In this document: positions 39,210-47,947 of the stretch, in pieces
Layout of the letters: each line of letters starts with the position of its first letter
How positions within the stretch are numbered: the first letter of the stretch is position 1
Assembly (NCBI RefSeq): GCF_000006685.1
Contig: NC_002620.2
Location: forward strand, 58,905-122,904
Origin: Chlamydia muridarum str. Nigg
GTDB lineage: Bacteria; Chlamydiota; Chlamydiia; Chlamydiales; Chlamydiaceae
Reading direction: 5' to 3'
Length of the DNA: 64,000 nt
The notes under the pieces: generated by a model
Databases searched by the model: none
What the model saw: the letters and a program-made list of their open reading frames with translations, nothing else
What the model was told of the DNA's origin: nothing
Position numbers and translations under genes: made by a program

Positions 39210-40310
39210 ATGAGCCCACACCGCAGCTTATACAAATTTAAAAACTTTTCTAATCGCCTATATAACAAGGCTTTAGGTCGTTTTGATCGTGTATTTAATT
39301 TTTTTTCCGGGAATGTTGGCATTGATCTAGGTACTGCAAATACCTTGGTTTATGTACGTGGACGAGGGATTGTTCTTAGTGAGCCTTCGGTGGTAGCGGT
39401 TGATGCTCAGACTCATGCGGTGTTGGCTGTAGGTCATAAAGCAAAGGCTATGTTAGGGAAAACTCCCCGGAAAATTGTTGCTGTTCGTCCCATGAAGGAC
39501 GGAGTCATAGCTGATTTCGAAATAGCAGAAGGGATGCTCAAAGCGTTAATTAAACGGGTTACCCCTGCTCGTAGTATGTTTCGTCCAAAAATTCTGATCG
39601 CAGTGCCATCAGGTATTACCGGTGTTGAAAAACGAGCTGTTGAGGATTCTGCGTTACACGCAGGGGCGCAGGAAGTAATTTTGATTGAAGAGCCTATGGC
39701 AGCTGCTATCGGAGTCGATCTTCCGGTGCATGAACCTGCTGCCAGTATGATTATTGATATTGGTGGAGGAACAACAGAAATTGCCATCATTTCTCTAGGA
39801 GGAATTGTTGAATCTCGTTCTTTGCGTATAGCTGGGGATGAGTTCGATGAGTGCATTATTAATTATATGCGGCGCACATATAATTTGATGATAGGTCCTC
39901 GAACTGCGGAAGAAATTAAAATTACCATAGGTTCTGCGTATCCATTGGGTGATCAAGAGTTGGAAATGGAAGTGCGTGGTCGAGATCAGGTGGCTGGGCT
40001 TCCCATTACGAAGAGAATCAATTCTGTAGAGATCAGAGAGTGCTTAGCAGAACCCATTCAGCAAATTATAGAGTGTGTACGATTAACTCTAGAAAAATGT
40101 CCTCCAGAACTTTCTGCAGATTTAGTAGAGCGGGGAATGGTGCTGGCTGGAGGTGGAGCTCTTATTAAAGGGCTGGACAAAGCTTTAAGTAAAAATACAG
40201 GGCTTTCTGTTATTACTGCTCCGCATCCGCTTCTAGCGGTTTGCTTAGGCACAGGGAAAGCTTTGGAACATCTAGATCAATTGAAGAAACGTAAAGAGAG
40301 TTTGGTATGA
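39210..40310 (+). CDS. mreB: Rod-shape determining actin homologue MreB
   Basis: MreB is a bacterial actin that organises wall synthesis; in chlamydiae, which lack FtsZ, it is required for division. The 366 residues have the phosphate-binding loops GIDLGTANTLVYV and IDIGGGTTEIAIISLGG, the adenosine motif LAGGGALIKGL, and the block IEEPMAAAIGVDLP. About 30 basic residues precede the core, a longer N-terminus than usual. It starts 4 bases after the helicase stop and overlaps pckA by 4 bases (ATGA), so these three genes form an operon. Confidence 0.97.
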   Translation: MSPHRSLYKFKNFSNRLYNKALGRFDRVFNFFSGNVGIDLGTANTLVYVRGRGIVLSEPSVVAVDAQTHAVLAVGHKAKAMLGKTPRKIVAVRPMKDGVIADFEIAEGMLKALIKRVTPARSMFRPKILIAVPSGITGVEKRAVEDSALHAGAQEVILIEEPMAAAIGVDLPVHEPAASMIIDIGGGTTEIAIISLGGIVESRSLRIAGDEFDECIINYMRRTYNLMIGPRTAEEIKITIGSAYPLGDQELEMEVRGRDQVAGLPITKRINSVEIRECLAEPIQQIIECVRLTLEKCPPELSADLVERGMVLAGGGALIKGLDKALSKNTGLSVITAPHPLLAVCLGTGKALEHLDQLKKRKESLV

Positions 40311-42106
40311 CCGGCGATTGGATGTCTAAGATAACCCATTCAGGATTAAAATCCTGGATAGAGGAGGTGATAGCTTTAGTGTCGCCTAAGGACGTGAGGT
40401 TATGCGATGGTTCGGAAGCCGAATACCAACAACTTTGCCAGCAGATGCAAGAAGCTGGGGTAATGACCCTATTGAATCCTGAGTTACATCCTAACTGTTT
40501 CTTAGTTCGCTCTTCTCCTGATGATGTTGCTCGTGTTGAACAATTTACTTTTATTTGTACTAAGACAAAGGAAGAAGCTGGTCCTACGAATAACTGGCGA
40601 GATCCTCAAGAGATGCGTGCGGAGCTACATGAACTGTTTCAAGGGTGCATGCAAGGGCGTACTCTCTATATCGTTCCATTTTGTATGGGACCTTTACATT
40701 CTCCTTTTTCTTTAGTTGGGATAGAAATAACAGATTCTCCTTATGTTGTGTGTTCTATGAAGATCATGACACGGATGGGGGCTTCTGTTTTAGAGATGTT
40801 GGGATCATCCGGGACCTTTTATAAGTGTTTGCATAGCGTTGGAAAACCCCTAGCTCCCGGAGAAAAAGATGTAGCATGGCCTTGTAATCCTGGTCACATG
40901 CGCATCGTCCATTTTCAAGATGATAGTAGCGTGATGTCTTTTGGTAGCGGATACGGGGGTAATGCGCTACTTGGTAAGAAATGCGTAGCTTTGCGCTTGG
41001 CCTCCTATTTGGGACATAAGCAAGGTTGGTTAGCTGAGCACATGCTGGTTATTGGAGTGACTAACCCTGAGGGAAGAAAGAAATATTTTGCAGCGGCTTT
41101 CCCGAGTGCTTGTGGGAAGACGAATCTTGCTATGCTGATGCCAAAACTTCCGGGATGGAAGGTAGAGTGTATTGGAGATGATATAGCATGGATTCGTCCT
41201 GGGGATGATGGAAGATTATATGCAGTGAATCCAGAGTTTGGTTTTTTTGGGGTAGCTATAGGCACTTCAGAGAAAACAAATCCCAATGCATTGGCTACGT
41301 GCCACTCTGATTCGATATTTACGAATGTTGCTTTAACATCGGATGGAGACGTGTGGTGGGAAGGAAAGACTGCTACACCTCCGCAAGGGATGATTGACTG
41401 GAAAGGAAGGAACTGGACTCCTGGGGGAGAACCTGCTGCTCATCCTAATGCGCGTTTTACAGCTCCTTTGGATCACTGTCCTTCTTTAGATCCGCAGTGG
41501 GATAGTCCTCAAGGGGTTCCGCTAGAGGCTATTATTTTTGGAGGGAGACGCACAGAAACGATTCCTTTGGTTTATGAATCATTAAGTTGGGAGCATGGGG
41601 TTATGATGGGGGCAGGGATGTCCTCAACGACTACTGCTGCGATTGCTGGGGAATTGGGAAAACTGCGGCATGATCCTTTTGCCATGCTTCCGTTTTGTGG
41701 ATACAATATGGCGGCTTATTTTGAGCATTGGTTGTCTTTTGCTGGGAAAGGGTTACAGTTGCCTAGGATTTTCAGTGTGAATTGGTTCCGTAAGGATGAG
41801 AATGGCCAATTTATTTGGCCGGGATTTTCTGAAAATCTTCGTGTATTAGAGTGGATTTTCCGTCGCACGGATGGAGAGGACTCTATTGCGCGCCGTACAC
41901 CAATAGGATATCTTCCTACTGAAGAGGGACTTAATACGACAGGGCTTAATTTATCTCGAGATGCTTTGCAGTCTTTGCTTGCGGTGGACACGCAAGGCTG
42001 GCGAGCAGAGGTAAATAACATTCGGGAGTATTGTTCTATTTTTGGATCGGATATGCCACGGCAAATTCTTGAAGAATTATCTAGAATAGAAAATGAATTG
42101 AAATAA
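40307..42106 (+). CDS. pckA: Phosphoenolpyruvate carboxykinase (GTP)
   Basis: Interconverts oxaloacetate and phosphoenolpyruvate with GTP, linking the partial TCA cycle to gluconeogenesis. The 599 residues match the GTP-dependent class, with FPSACGKTN (active-site P-loop and reactive Cys), the metal-binding region ECIGDDIAW, and the block GGRRTETIPLVYES. The ATP class would be shorter with a different P-loop. The start overlaps mreB by 4 bases. The stop codon lies inside a long inverted repeat that probably terminates the transcript. Confidence 0.97.
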   Translation: MTGDWMSKITHSGLKSWIEEVIALVSPKDVRLCDGSEAEYQQLCQQMQEAGVMTLLNPELHPNCFLVRSSPDDVARVEQFTFICTKTKEEAGPTNNWRDPQEMRAELHELFQGCMQGRTLYIVPFCMGPLHSPFSLVGIEITDSPYVVCSMKIMTRMGASVLEMLGSSGTFYKCLHSVGKPLAPGEKDVAWPCNPGHMRIVHFQDDSSVMSFGSGYGGNALLGKKCVALRLASYLGHKQGWLAEHMLVIGVTNPEGRKKYFAAAFPSACGKTNLAMLMPKLPGWKVECIGDDIAWIRPGDDGRLYAVNPEFGFFGVAIGTSEKTNPNALATCHSDSIFTNVALTSDGDVWWEGKTATPPQGMIDWKGRNWTPGGEPAAHPNARFTAPLDHCPSLDPQWDSPQGVPLEAIIFGGRRTETIPLVYESLSWEHGVMMGAGMSSTTTAAIAGELGKLRHDPFAMLPFCGYNMAAYFEHWLSFAGKGLQLPRIFSVNWFRKDENGQFIWPGFSENLRVLEWIFRRTDGEDSIARRTPIGYLPTEEGLNTTGLNLSRDALQSLLAVDTQGWRAEVNNIREYCSIFGSDMPRQILEELSRIENELK

Positions 42107-42140
42107 TTAAAACGAAACGAGTTTTAATTATTTCAATTTA
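42094..42140 (+). terminator. Long inverted repeat at pckA stop
   Basis: Left arm 42096-42113 and right arm 42121-42138 are perfect 18-base complements, extended by a wobble and an A-T pair, around the loop GAAACGA. The left arm contains the last codons and TAA stop of pckA. The stem is AT-rich, so it may act together with the next hairpin. Confidence 0.6.
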
Positions 42141-42146
42141 GAAATT

Positions 42147-42185
42147 ATTGTTTTTCTGTTTTAAAAAACAATTTTTATTTTTAAA
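42147..42185 (+). terminator. Second hairpin after pckA
   Basis: ATTGTTTTT (42147-42155) pairs with AAAAACAAT (42164-42172), followed by TTTTATTTTT. It is AT-rich but has a proper T tract, so this is the more likely release point of the pckA transcript. It ends about 30 bases before the GTG start of the next gene. Confidence 0.5.
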
Positions 42186-42216
42186 ATTAGAAAAATAATA
42201 GTTTCTGGATAGTCTC

Positions 42217-44526
42217 GTGTCAATACAACCAAAGTCCGTTTCTTTTACTAAGAATTTAGTAGCACCTTGGGCCGGAGAGCAGGTTGATTCTGCCGCGATG
42301 TATACATCGCAGGCTGTTTTTTTCTTTCAGCAATTGGACGAAAAAAGCAAAGCCCTAAAGCGGGCTTTAGGATTGCTTGAAGAACTTGATGTCGAAAAGT
42401 TTACTCCATCGCTAGAAGAAACTCCCACGATAATACAGCCGGAAATAACGGGAAGAATTTCCTATGATGATATCGAGATTATAGAGTCTCTTACCCCTGA
42501 TATAATTTTAGCGGATCCTGATAGGGCTTCTGCTCAGGTTTTTGGGGAAGGGCTTGCGGATAGTTTTGATGACTGGCTAACATTATCGGAAAATGGAGGG
42601 CTTCAGGATCCTACTCCAGTAGAACAGGAAATAGTGACTAGGTATCAAACGGAGCTGAATGCTTTACGTAATAAACTCAAACAATCTGTATTAACGCCCG
42701 ATGAATATGCGAGACTGTATGCAATCCCTCAAACTTTTGTAAAAGAGATAGAAAGCATAAAGGATGAAAATAATGTTAGGCTGATTCCCAAGAGTAAGGT
42801 AACGAACTTTTGGCAAAATATTATGCTGACCTACACGTCAGTGACATCGTTATCGGAGCCTGTTTCCGATGCAATGAATACCTCCATAGCAGACTATTCT
42901 CTTTATATCGAAAGAGCTACGCAAGCTGCTAGTTTAATTCGAGAGATTACTAACCTTATCAAAGATATCTTCAATCCTATTTGGGATTTAAGCACCCAAA
43001 TAATAACGAATGCCTTCTCTTTAAATGGAGCAGAGTTTAACTCATTAGAAGGAGGGATCATTCAAAGCTTATTAAGCTTTGCGGGGCTTTTTCGACAGTT
43101 AATGAGCCGTACTTCAACTGTTGATGAGATTGGTGATCTCTATCCTCAAAACGTCCAAAACCAAGATGTTATTCATACAGCTATCGATGAGTATGTAAAT
43201 TCTCTTACTAATTTAAAAGTTAACGATCATGTGCAACTCAATGGGCTTCTAAGCTTGGTTTATGCGTATGGAGCAAGTACTTTAGTTTTTACTCAAAAGT
43301 CTATATCCAATAGTAATCAGATCTCTTTAACAGAGTATAGCGCTGCTTTAGAAAAAGAAATTCAGTATTGGGTTCCTAGAGAAACTGCGAATTTCAAAAT
43401 TTCTGATCAAGCATTAACAACTTTTAAAGACAAACCTTCAGGGACTTATAACGGGGTTGCCCTTTTCGATTTTAATGGTTCAGCGGTCAACATTTTCAAT
43501 CCTACATTCTTCTTCGACGTAGTTAGTCTTATGACTACAGATCCTAAGAAAGCAATGACAAGAGAAGACTACAATAGGGTGATTGCTGCTTCAGAATCGA
43601 GTATTAGGAAAATCAATGAATCCATTGCTGCATGGGAAGCTGCTATTGCAGAATGTAATGCAAAAAAAGTACAGATGGATCCTGCAGGGCGCAACTATTT
43701 TGATGCTATGGTTTTAGCGAAGCAGACTTTCGTGAACACTTCTCCAATACAGATGGTGTATGCGTCATTGATGTTGGATAAGTATCTTCCCAATCAGCAG
43801 TACATACTGGAAACATTGGGAAGTCAGATGACTTTCTCCAATAAAGCCGCTCGGTATTTAAATGATATTATTGCTCACTCAGTAAGTTTTCAAACAGCAG
43901 ACGTGTATTATGCTTTGGGGATGTATCTTCGGCAGATGAACGTTCAAGCATTTCCTGAGTCAATTTCTCGAGCTAAAAATCTTTTAAACAAAGAGATAGA
44001 GCGATGTCGTGCGGATCTATTTCACTGTCAAAGAGCTATAGAAGAGATCAACAAGCTATCTGCAAGTGTAAAAGCAGATACTGAATTGACTTCATCCCAA
44101 CGATCAGAGTTATTAGAAACTTTAGCTAGTTATGCTTTTGAATTTAACAACCTTTATCACAATCTCTCTAATGTTTATGCCATGGCTTCCGTCATACAGA
44201 TTTCGGGTGTAGATAAACCTGATGAAGTGGATAAAGCCTTCACTACGACTATTGGAACAAAAGATTTAGATACCTGGATTCAACAATTCACTATTTTTGA
44301 AAGTGCAGTTATTGAAGGAGGGCGTGGTGGAGTGATGCCTGGAGGAGAGCGACAGGTATTGCAAAGTCTAGAGAGTAAGCAGCAAGATTACACTTCTTTT
44401 AACCAGAATCAACAATTGGCTTTACAAATGGAGTCTGCTGCTATTCAGCAGGAGTGGACGATGGTAGCAGCAGCTTTAGCGTTGATGAATCAAATCTTCG
44501 CGAAGTTAATCCGTAGATTTAAATAA
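42217..44526 (+). CDS. DUF582 protein, type III effector candidate (CT711 type)
   Basis: This large helical protein of 769 residues has no signal peptide. Its C-terminal half (from about residue 500) matches the next gene product: SPIQMVYASLMLDKYLPNQ with FQAAFAYILLDKYIPAQ, a middle YALGMYL/YNLGSYI block, SLxTxxQxxxL blocks, and a terminal amphipathic helix LALQMESAAIQQEWTMVAAAL. DUF582 proteins are a chlamydial family (CT619-CT621, CT711, CT712) shown to be type III secreted, from memory. The start is GTG at 42217 with a weak ribosome site (TGGAT). The N-terminal 400 residues are acidic and without recognised domains. Confidence 0.82.
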   Translation: MSIQPKSVSFTKNLVAPWAGEQVDSAAMYTSQAVFFFQQLDEKSKALKRALGLLEELDVEKFTPSLEETPTIIQPEITGRISYDDIEIIESLTPDIILADPDRASAQVFGEGLADSFDDWLTLSENGGLQDPTPVEQEIVTRYQTELNALRNKLKQSVLTPDEYARLYAIPQTFVKEIESIKDENNVRLIPKSKVTNFWQNIMLTYTSVTSLSEPVSDAMNTSIADYSLYIERATQAASLIREITNLIKDIFNPIWDLSTQIITNAFSLNGAEFNSLEGGIIQSLLSFAGLFRQLMSRTSTVDEIGDLYPQNVQNQDVIHTAIDEYVNSLTNLKVNDHVQLNGLLSLVYAYGASTLVFTQKSISNSNQISLTEYSAALEKEIQYWVPRETANFKISDQALTTFKDKPSGTYNGVALFDFNGSAVNIFNPTFFFDVVSLMTTDPKKAMTREDYNRVIAASESSIRKINESIAAWEAAIAECNAKKVQMDPAGRNYFDAMVLAKQTFVNTSPIQMVYASLMLDKYLPNQQYILETLGSQMTFSNKAARYLNDIIAHSVSFQTADVYYALGMYLRQMNVQAFPESISRAKNLLNKEIERCRADLFHCQRAIEEINKLSASVKADTELTSSQRSELLETLASYAFEFNNLYHNLSNVYAMASVIQISGVDKPDEVDKAFTTTIGTKDLDTWIQQFTIFESAVIEGGRGGVMPGGERQVLQSLESKQQDYTSFNQNQQLALQMESAAIQQEWTMVAAALALMNQIFAKLIRRFK

Positions 44527-44554
44527 AATCGTTTTGGGGGGCAAAAAAACGATT

Positions 44555-45727
44555 ATGAAAAACCAACCGATTCAAGCAAGACAGAAATATTTTGTTCCAA
44601 TGACAGAAACTGCCGCTCCTAGAGAACGCAGAGTATCTCCTGCAGAAGTGGCTGCGGACTACACACAGTTGCATGAAGCGGCAACATATCTTCAGGTATT
44701 TCAAGATTTATTGAACGATACGCACGAGTTGGGATTCCAAGAAGAGTTTATAGAAAATTTGCGTCAAGATTTGTTAAAAATAGATTCAGAGATGTCTTTG
44801 ATGCAAGTTTTGTGTGCTGAAGATAGTCAAAGAGAAGCACGTAGAAAAGAGCGGCAAGAACTTCAGCGGCAGCTAGAAGCTCGAGTATTAGGCCCTCAGG
44901 CATTGACAACTGCTGAAGAGTTGCACCCCGTAGACGGAAGCATCATTAACAAAATGCCATTTCAGGCTGCCTTTGCTTACATCCTGCTAGATAAGTATAT
45001 TCCTGCTCAGGAAGAAGCTTTGTACGCATTAGCTAGAGAGCTCAACTTCTCTGGATATGCGCAGACACTATTTAGTCCTATTTTAGAATTAGTCAAAAGC
45101 TTTAATAACGCTCCGATCGTGTATAACTTAGGATCGTATATTGGGCAAACAAATGGAACGGCTAACTTTAGATATGGCTATCAGATGGTTATGGATCGTT
45201 ACGAAATGGAGAATAGCCAGTTAAGAAAAGATATGAAAAATGCAGAGAATGCAAAGCTGCAATTTGCGCAGGTTATCAAAAATGTAGACGCTAATAGTTC
45301 TTTAACAACAACCCAAAAGACTAAGCTAAAAGAGATGTCAAACGGGTATATTCAGACCTTGGATGCCTGTCTTACACAGATGCAAGCGTTATCTGCGGGC
45401 TTGCGAGGGTTGGCTTTCATCCCTGGAAGGGATGAATTTAGCCCAGCTTATGAGATTATGGGTTCTTCATTTTCTGTAGTTACTTTACAAAATTTAGAAG
45501 GAAATGTGGTTGATGGAGAGCTTGATATTATTTCAGGAGAAGTAAAAGGTGGGCTGTTAAACTTTTTCACCTATTTTCTTGCTGATGTGCAAAATTTTGG
45601 AGACTTAGCTCAAACGAATCAGTTAATGCTGGAGTTACAAATGCGCGCTATGCATCAGCAGTGGAGTATAGTCTCAGCTTCTTTGAAGTTAATGCATAAT
45701 GTTTATAGAACGTTAGGATCCGCTTAA
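44555..45727 (+). CDS. DUF582 protein, type III effector candidate (CT712 type)
   Basis: This 390-residue paralogue of the upstream gene's C-terminal half is helical, with ILLDKYIPAQEEALYALARELNF at about 140-165 and the terminal helix LMLELQMRAMHQQWSIVSASLKLMHNVY. It lacks the long N-terminal region of its neighbour. A TTG at 44534 would add seven residues (ending KKTI), but the ATG at 44555 agrees better with the family length I remember. The gap of 28 bases to the CT711-type gene implies one operon. It ends just before the convergent porB. Confidence 0.82.
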   Translation: MKNQPIQARQKYFVPMTETAAPRERRVSPAEVAADYTQLHEAATYLQVFQDLLNDTHELGFQEEFIENLRQDLLKIDSEMSLMQVLCAEDSQREARRKERQELQRQLEARVLGPQALTTAEELHPVDGSIINKMPFQAAFAYILLDKYIPAQEEALYALARELNFSGYAQTLFSPILELVKSFNNAPIVYNLGSYIGQTNGTANFRYGYQMVMDRYEMENSQLRKDMKNAENAKLQFAQVIKNVDANSSLTTTQKTKLKEMSNGYIQTLDACLTQMQALSAGLRGLAFIPGRDEFSPAYEIMGSSFSVVTLQNLEGNVVDGELDIISGEVKGGLLNFFTYFLADVQNFGDLAQTNQLMLELQMRAMHQQWSIVSASLKLMHNVYRTLGSA

Positions 45728-45730
45728 AAT

Positions 45731-45773
45731 AAAAAACTTCTCTTAATCCTTAACAATAAAGGGTTAAGAGAAG
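45731..45773 (-). terminator. Terminator of porB
   Basis: CTTCTCTTAATCC (45737-45749) pairs with GGGTTAAGAGAAG (45761-45773), 13 pairs with one wobble. On the minus strand the hairpin is followed by a run of six T residues, so it terminates porB. It could also help stop the convergent DUF582 transcript. Confidence 0.8.
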
Positions 45774-45784
45774 TGGGATTAGGG

Positions 45785-46807
45785 TTAGAATTGGAATCCT
45801 CCAGAGATATTGACGGCTCTCTGGCTGCCCCATCTTCCTTCTACATTGTAGAAAAAGTTGTCGGCAATATAGTTCGTAGCTCCGATGCAGATATTCCCAC
45901 GGTGAGAGCTGGTAATTTTACGAACCTTGAACTTGAGGTTAGTGAATCGCTCTTCGAGTTTTTTGAAGCTATTGTCTGGAGCTTCACGAGAAACATTCCC
46001 TACGGAGAAAGCAACATAGGGGAGGATATAATCGTTCACATAGGTAGTAAGACCTAGGCATACGCTCCATTCTTTGAGACTCAGTTTTCCGTCAGAGTCT
46101 GCAATGAATACCTCAGGGTTGGCTTGGCTATTTGCAATGATATAGTCAATAGGACAGGACGCATGGCGATAGTCTACGCCTACACCAACGAATGAAACCC
46201 CATCTTTCCAAAGAACTTTTTTCAAGCTAACATCCCAAACAAATCCATAGTTGGACTGCACTTCAATAAGCCCATCCGTTACTTCTGATTCGGAATTCAA
46301 GGGATCGGAAGTAAAATCTCTATAAGCATTCATAGGAAGACGGTAGTATTGTTTTAGACCACCGATTTTTACTTCAAAGCTGGCATCAAAGAGAGGAATC
46401 GCACTCATTGTTCGATCAGGAAGCGAGAACGCAGCAGCTACACAGTTAGCGCTAAGAGAACAGTCAACAAGATCAAAATTGCGATTCTTAGTAGTTGAAG
46501 TAATAGTCGGAGAAGGCCCTACTCCACTTGTGGTTACAGAGGTAACAACCGGAACATCTTTTACTTGAGCTTCTTCTGAGAAGATATAATCCCCACAGAA
46601 GCAGAGTTTCAAGTTCCCGGAAAGAGCAGATAACACATCATAGGAATTACATAGATCAAAAGCACAGGCGCTTTTCTGTTCAACGTTGATTCCTGGAATG
46701 ACGGGGAACGCCGGATTCCCTGCAGGCATAGCGTCTAATGATGTAGATACGATCCCTAAAAAAGATAGGAAAGTTAAACGGAGAGAGTTCACTAGCTTGC
46801 TGCTCAT
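45785..46807 (-). CDS. porB: Outer membrane porin PorB
   Basis: Second, minor porin of the chlamydial outer membrane, reported to prefer dicarboxylates such as 2-oxoglutarate. The 340 residues have a signal peptide ending near TSLDA, then MPAGNPAFPVIPG, which parallels MOMP's [10 protein letters not shown]. There are many cysteines near the N-terminus (CAFDLCNS, LCFCGDY), alternating beta-strand segments, and a terminal phenylalanine (GGFQF) as expected for beta-barrel assembly. The start ATG complement is at 46805-46807 after GAAAGG. It lies 135 bases after gpsA and ends in its own terminator. Confidence 0.95.
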   Translation of the reverse strand: MSSKLVNSLRLTFLSFLGIVSTSLDAMPAGNPAFPVIPGINVEQKSACAFDLCNSYDVLSALSGNLKLCFCGDYIFSEEAQVKDVPVVTSVTTSGVGPSPTITSTTKNRNFDLVDCSLSANCVAAAFSLPDRTMSAIPLFDASFEVKIGGLKQYYRLPMNAYRDFTSDPLNSESEVTDGLIEVQSNYGFVWDVSLKKVLWKDGVSFVGVGVDYRHASCPIDYIIANSQANPEVFIADSDGKLSLKEWSVCLGLTTYVNDYILPYVAFSVGNVSREAPDNSFKKLEERFTNLKFKVRKITSSHRGNICIGATNYIADNFFYNVEGRWGSQRAVNISGGFQF

Positions 46808-46942
46808 TTAGTCAAGGGCCTTTCTGTATGGTCTGGGACTGAATCCGTATCTTTAGCAAATGCCAAAAAATTGTACAAAGGAAAAACTTCGTCCACCAAC
46901 GGGACAAAGCTTTTCAGAGATTTTTTCTTTGAAGGAAAAGCC

Positions 46943-47947
46943 TTATAAATATTCTTCTTTTGTATTCCGTTGAAGAAGCTGGGCAATTCCCTTTTGAATA
47001 TCTAGATTTTCATAAAGAACACGATAGACACCAGTAGTGATGGGCATGTCTATCTTGTGATGTGTGGCAATTTGATGAGCGGATAGAGCTGTGTAAACTC
47101 CTTCAACCACCATGCCAATTTTTGTTTTTGCCTGTTCAGGGGTTAAGCCTTCAGCAAGCATTTTTCCAAAAAGGGTGTTTCTGCTGAAAGCGGAAAAGCA
47201 AGTGGTACAGAGATCTCCTAGACCTGCAAGTCCATTCAAGGTATCTGGACGACATCCCATAATCGTGGCAAATTTGCGGATCTCATGTAGCCCGCGAGTC
47301 ACGAGTCCAGATTTAGCATTGTCTCCGAACCGGAATCCATCAGAAATTCCACAGGCAATAGCAATGACATTTTTTAATGCTCCGCCTAAAGCAACCCCTT
47401 TAAGGTCACTATTGGGATAGACCCGGAACGTAGGAGTAAGAAAAGCTTGGTGGATTTGTTTTAGGGTAGCAGGATCATACGCACTAATGACAACAGAGCA
47501 TGGACAACCACGAAGAACTTCGCTAGCAATAGATGGACCGCTGAGATATCCCAAATATTTCGCGGCTGGTTTCCCAAAAATTTCTAAAGCAATTTCGCTT
47601 AGAAGCAATCCTGTATTTTGCTCAATGCCTTTTGATGTAATGACTAAAGGAATCTGCAAATCTGTGATAGATTTGAGCTGATTGAGAACTGGTCTCATTC
47701 CTGCAGAAGTGACTCCTTCAACGATCATGGTCGCCCCATCTAAAGCTTCTTCCATACTGGATGTGAAAGAAAGGTTTGAAGGGATAGTAACATGAGGAGC
47801 TGCGGGGTGCTGGCGTTGAGTAGATAGCTGTTCAATCAAAGAAGGATTCCTTGCCCATCCCACTACGCGATGTCCATTGTTAGCCAAAAGGTTGGCTAAA
47901 GAAAATCCCCACATGCCCATTCCAAGGTAGGCTATAGTCTCTTTCAT
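46943..47947 (-). CDS. gpsA: Glycerol-3-phosphate dehydrogenase [NAD(P)+]
   Basis: Reduces dihydroxyacetone phosphate to sn-glycerol 3-phosphate for phospholipid synthesis. The 334 residues start with a Rossmann motif GMGMWGFSLANLLANNGH and show VTSKGIEQNTG, LSGPSIASEV, GALKNVIAIACGISDG and LAGLGDLCTTCFSAFSRN. The length is standard. Its start overlaps the upstream sugar pyrophosphorylase gene by 4 bases, so it is probably the last gene of the block that begins at fliF. Confidence 0.97.
   Translation of the reverse strand: MKETIAYLGMGMWGFSLANLLANNGHRVVGWARNPSLIEQLSTQRQHPAAPHVTIPSNLSFTSSMEEALDGATMIVEGVTSAGMRPVLNQLKSITDLQIPLVITSKGIEQNTGLLLSEIALEIFGKPAAKYLGYLSGPSIASEVLRGCPCSVVISAYDPATLKQIHQAFLTPTFRVYPNSDLKGVALGGALKNVIAIACGISDGFRFGDNAKSGLVTRGLHEIRKFATIMGCRPDTLNGLAGLGDLCTTCFSAFSRNTLFGKMLAEGLTPEQAKTKIGMVVEGVYTALSAHQIATHHKIDMPITTGVYRVLYENLDIQKGIAQLLQRNTKEEYL

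Noticed and set aside
46804..46986. 60-residue minus-strand frame between gpsA and porB
   Set aside because: It overlaps the end of gpsA and the start of porB, has no ribosome site and is best explained as the porB leader.
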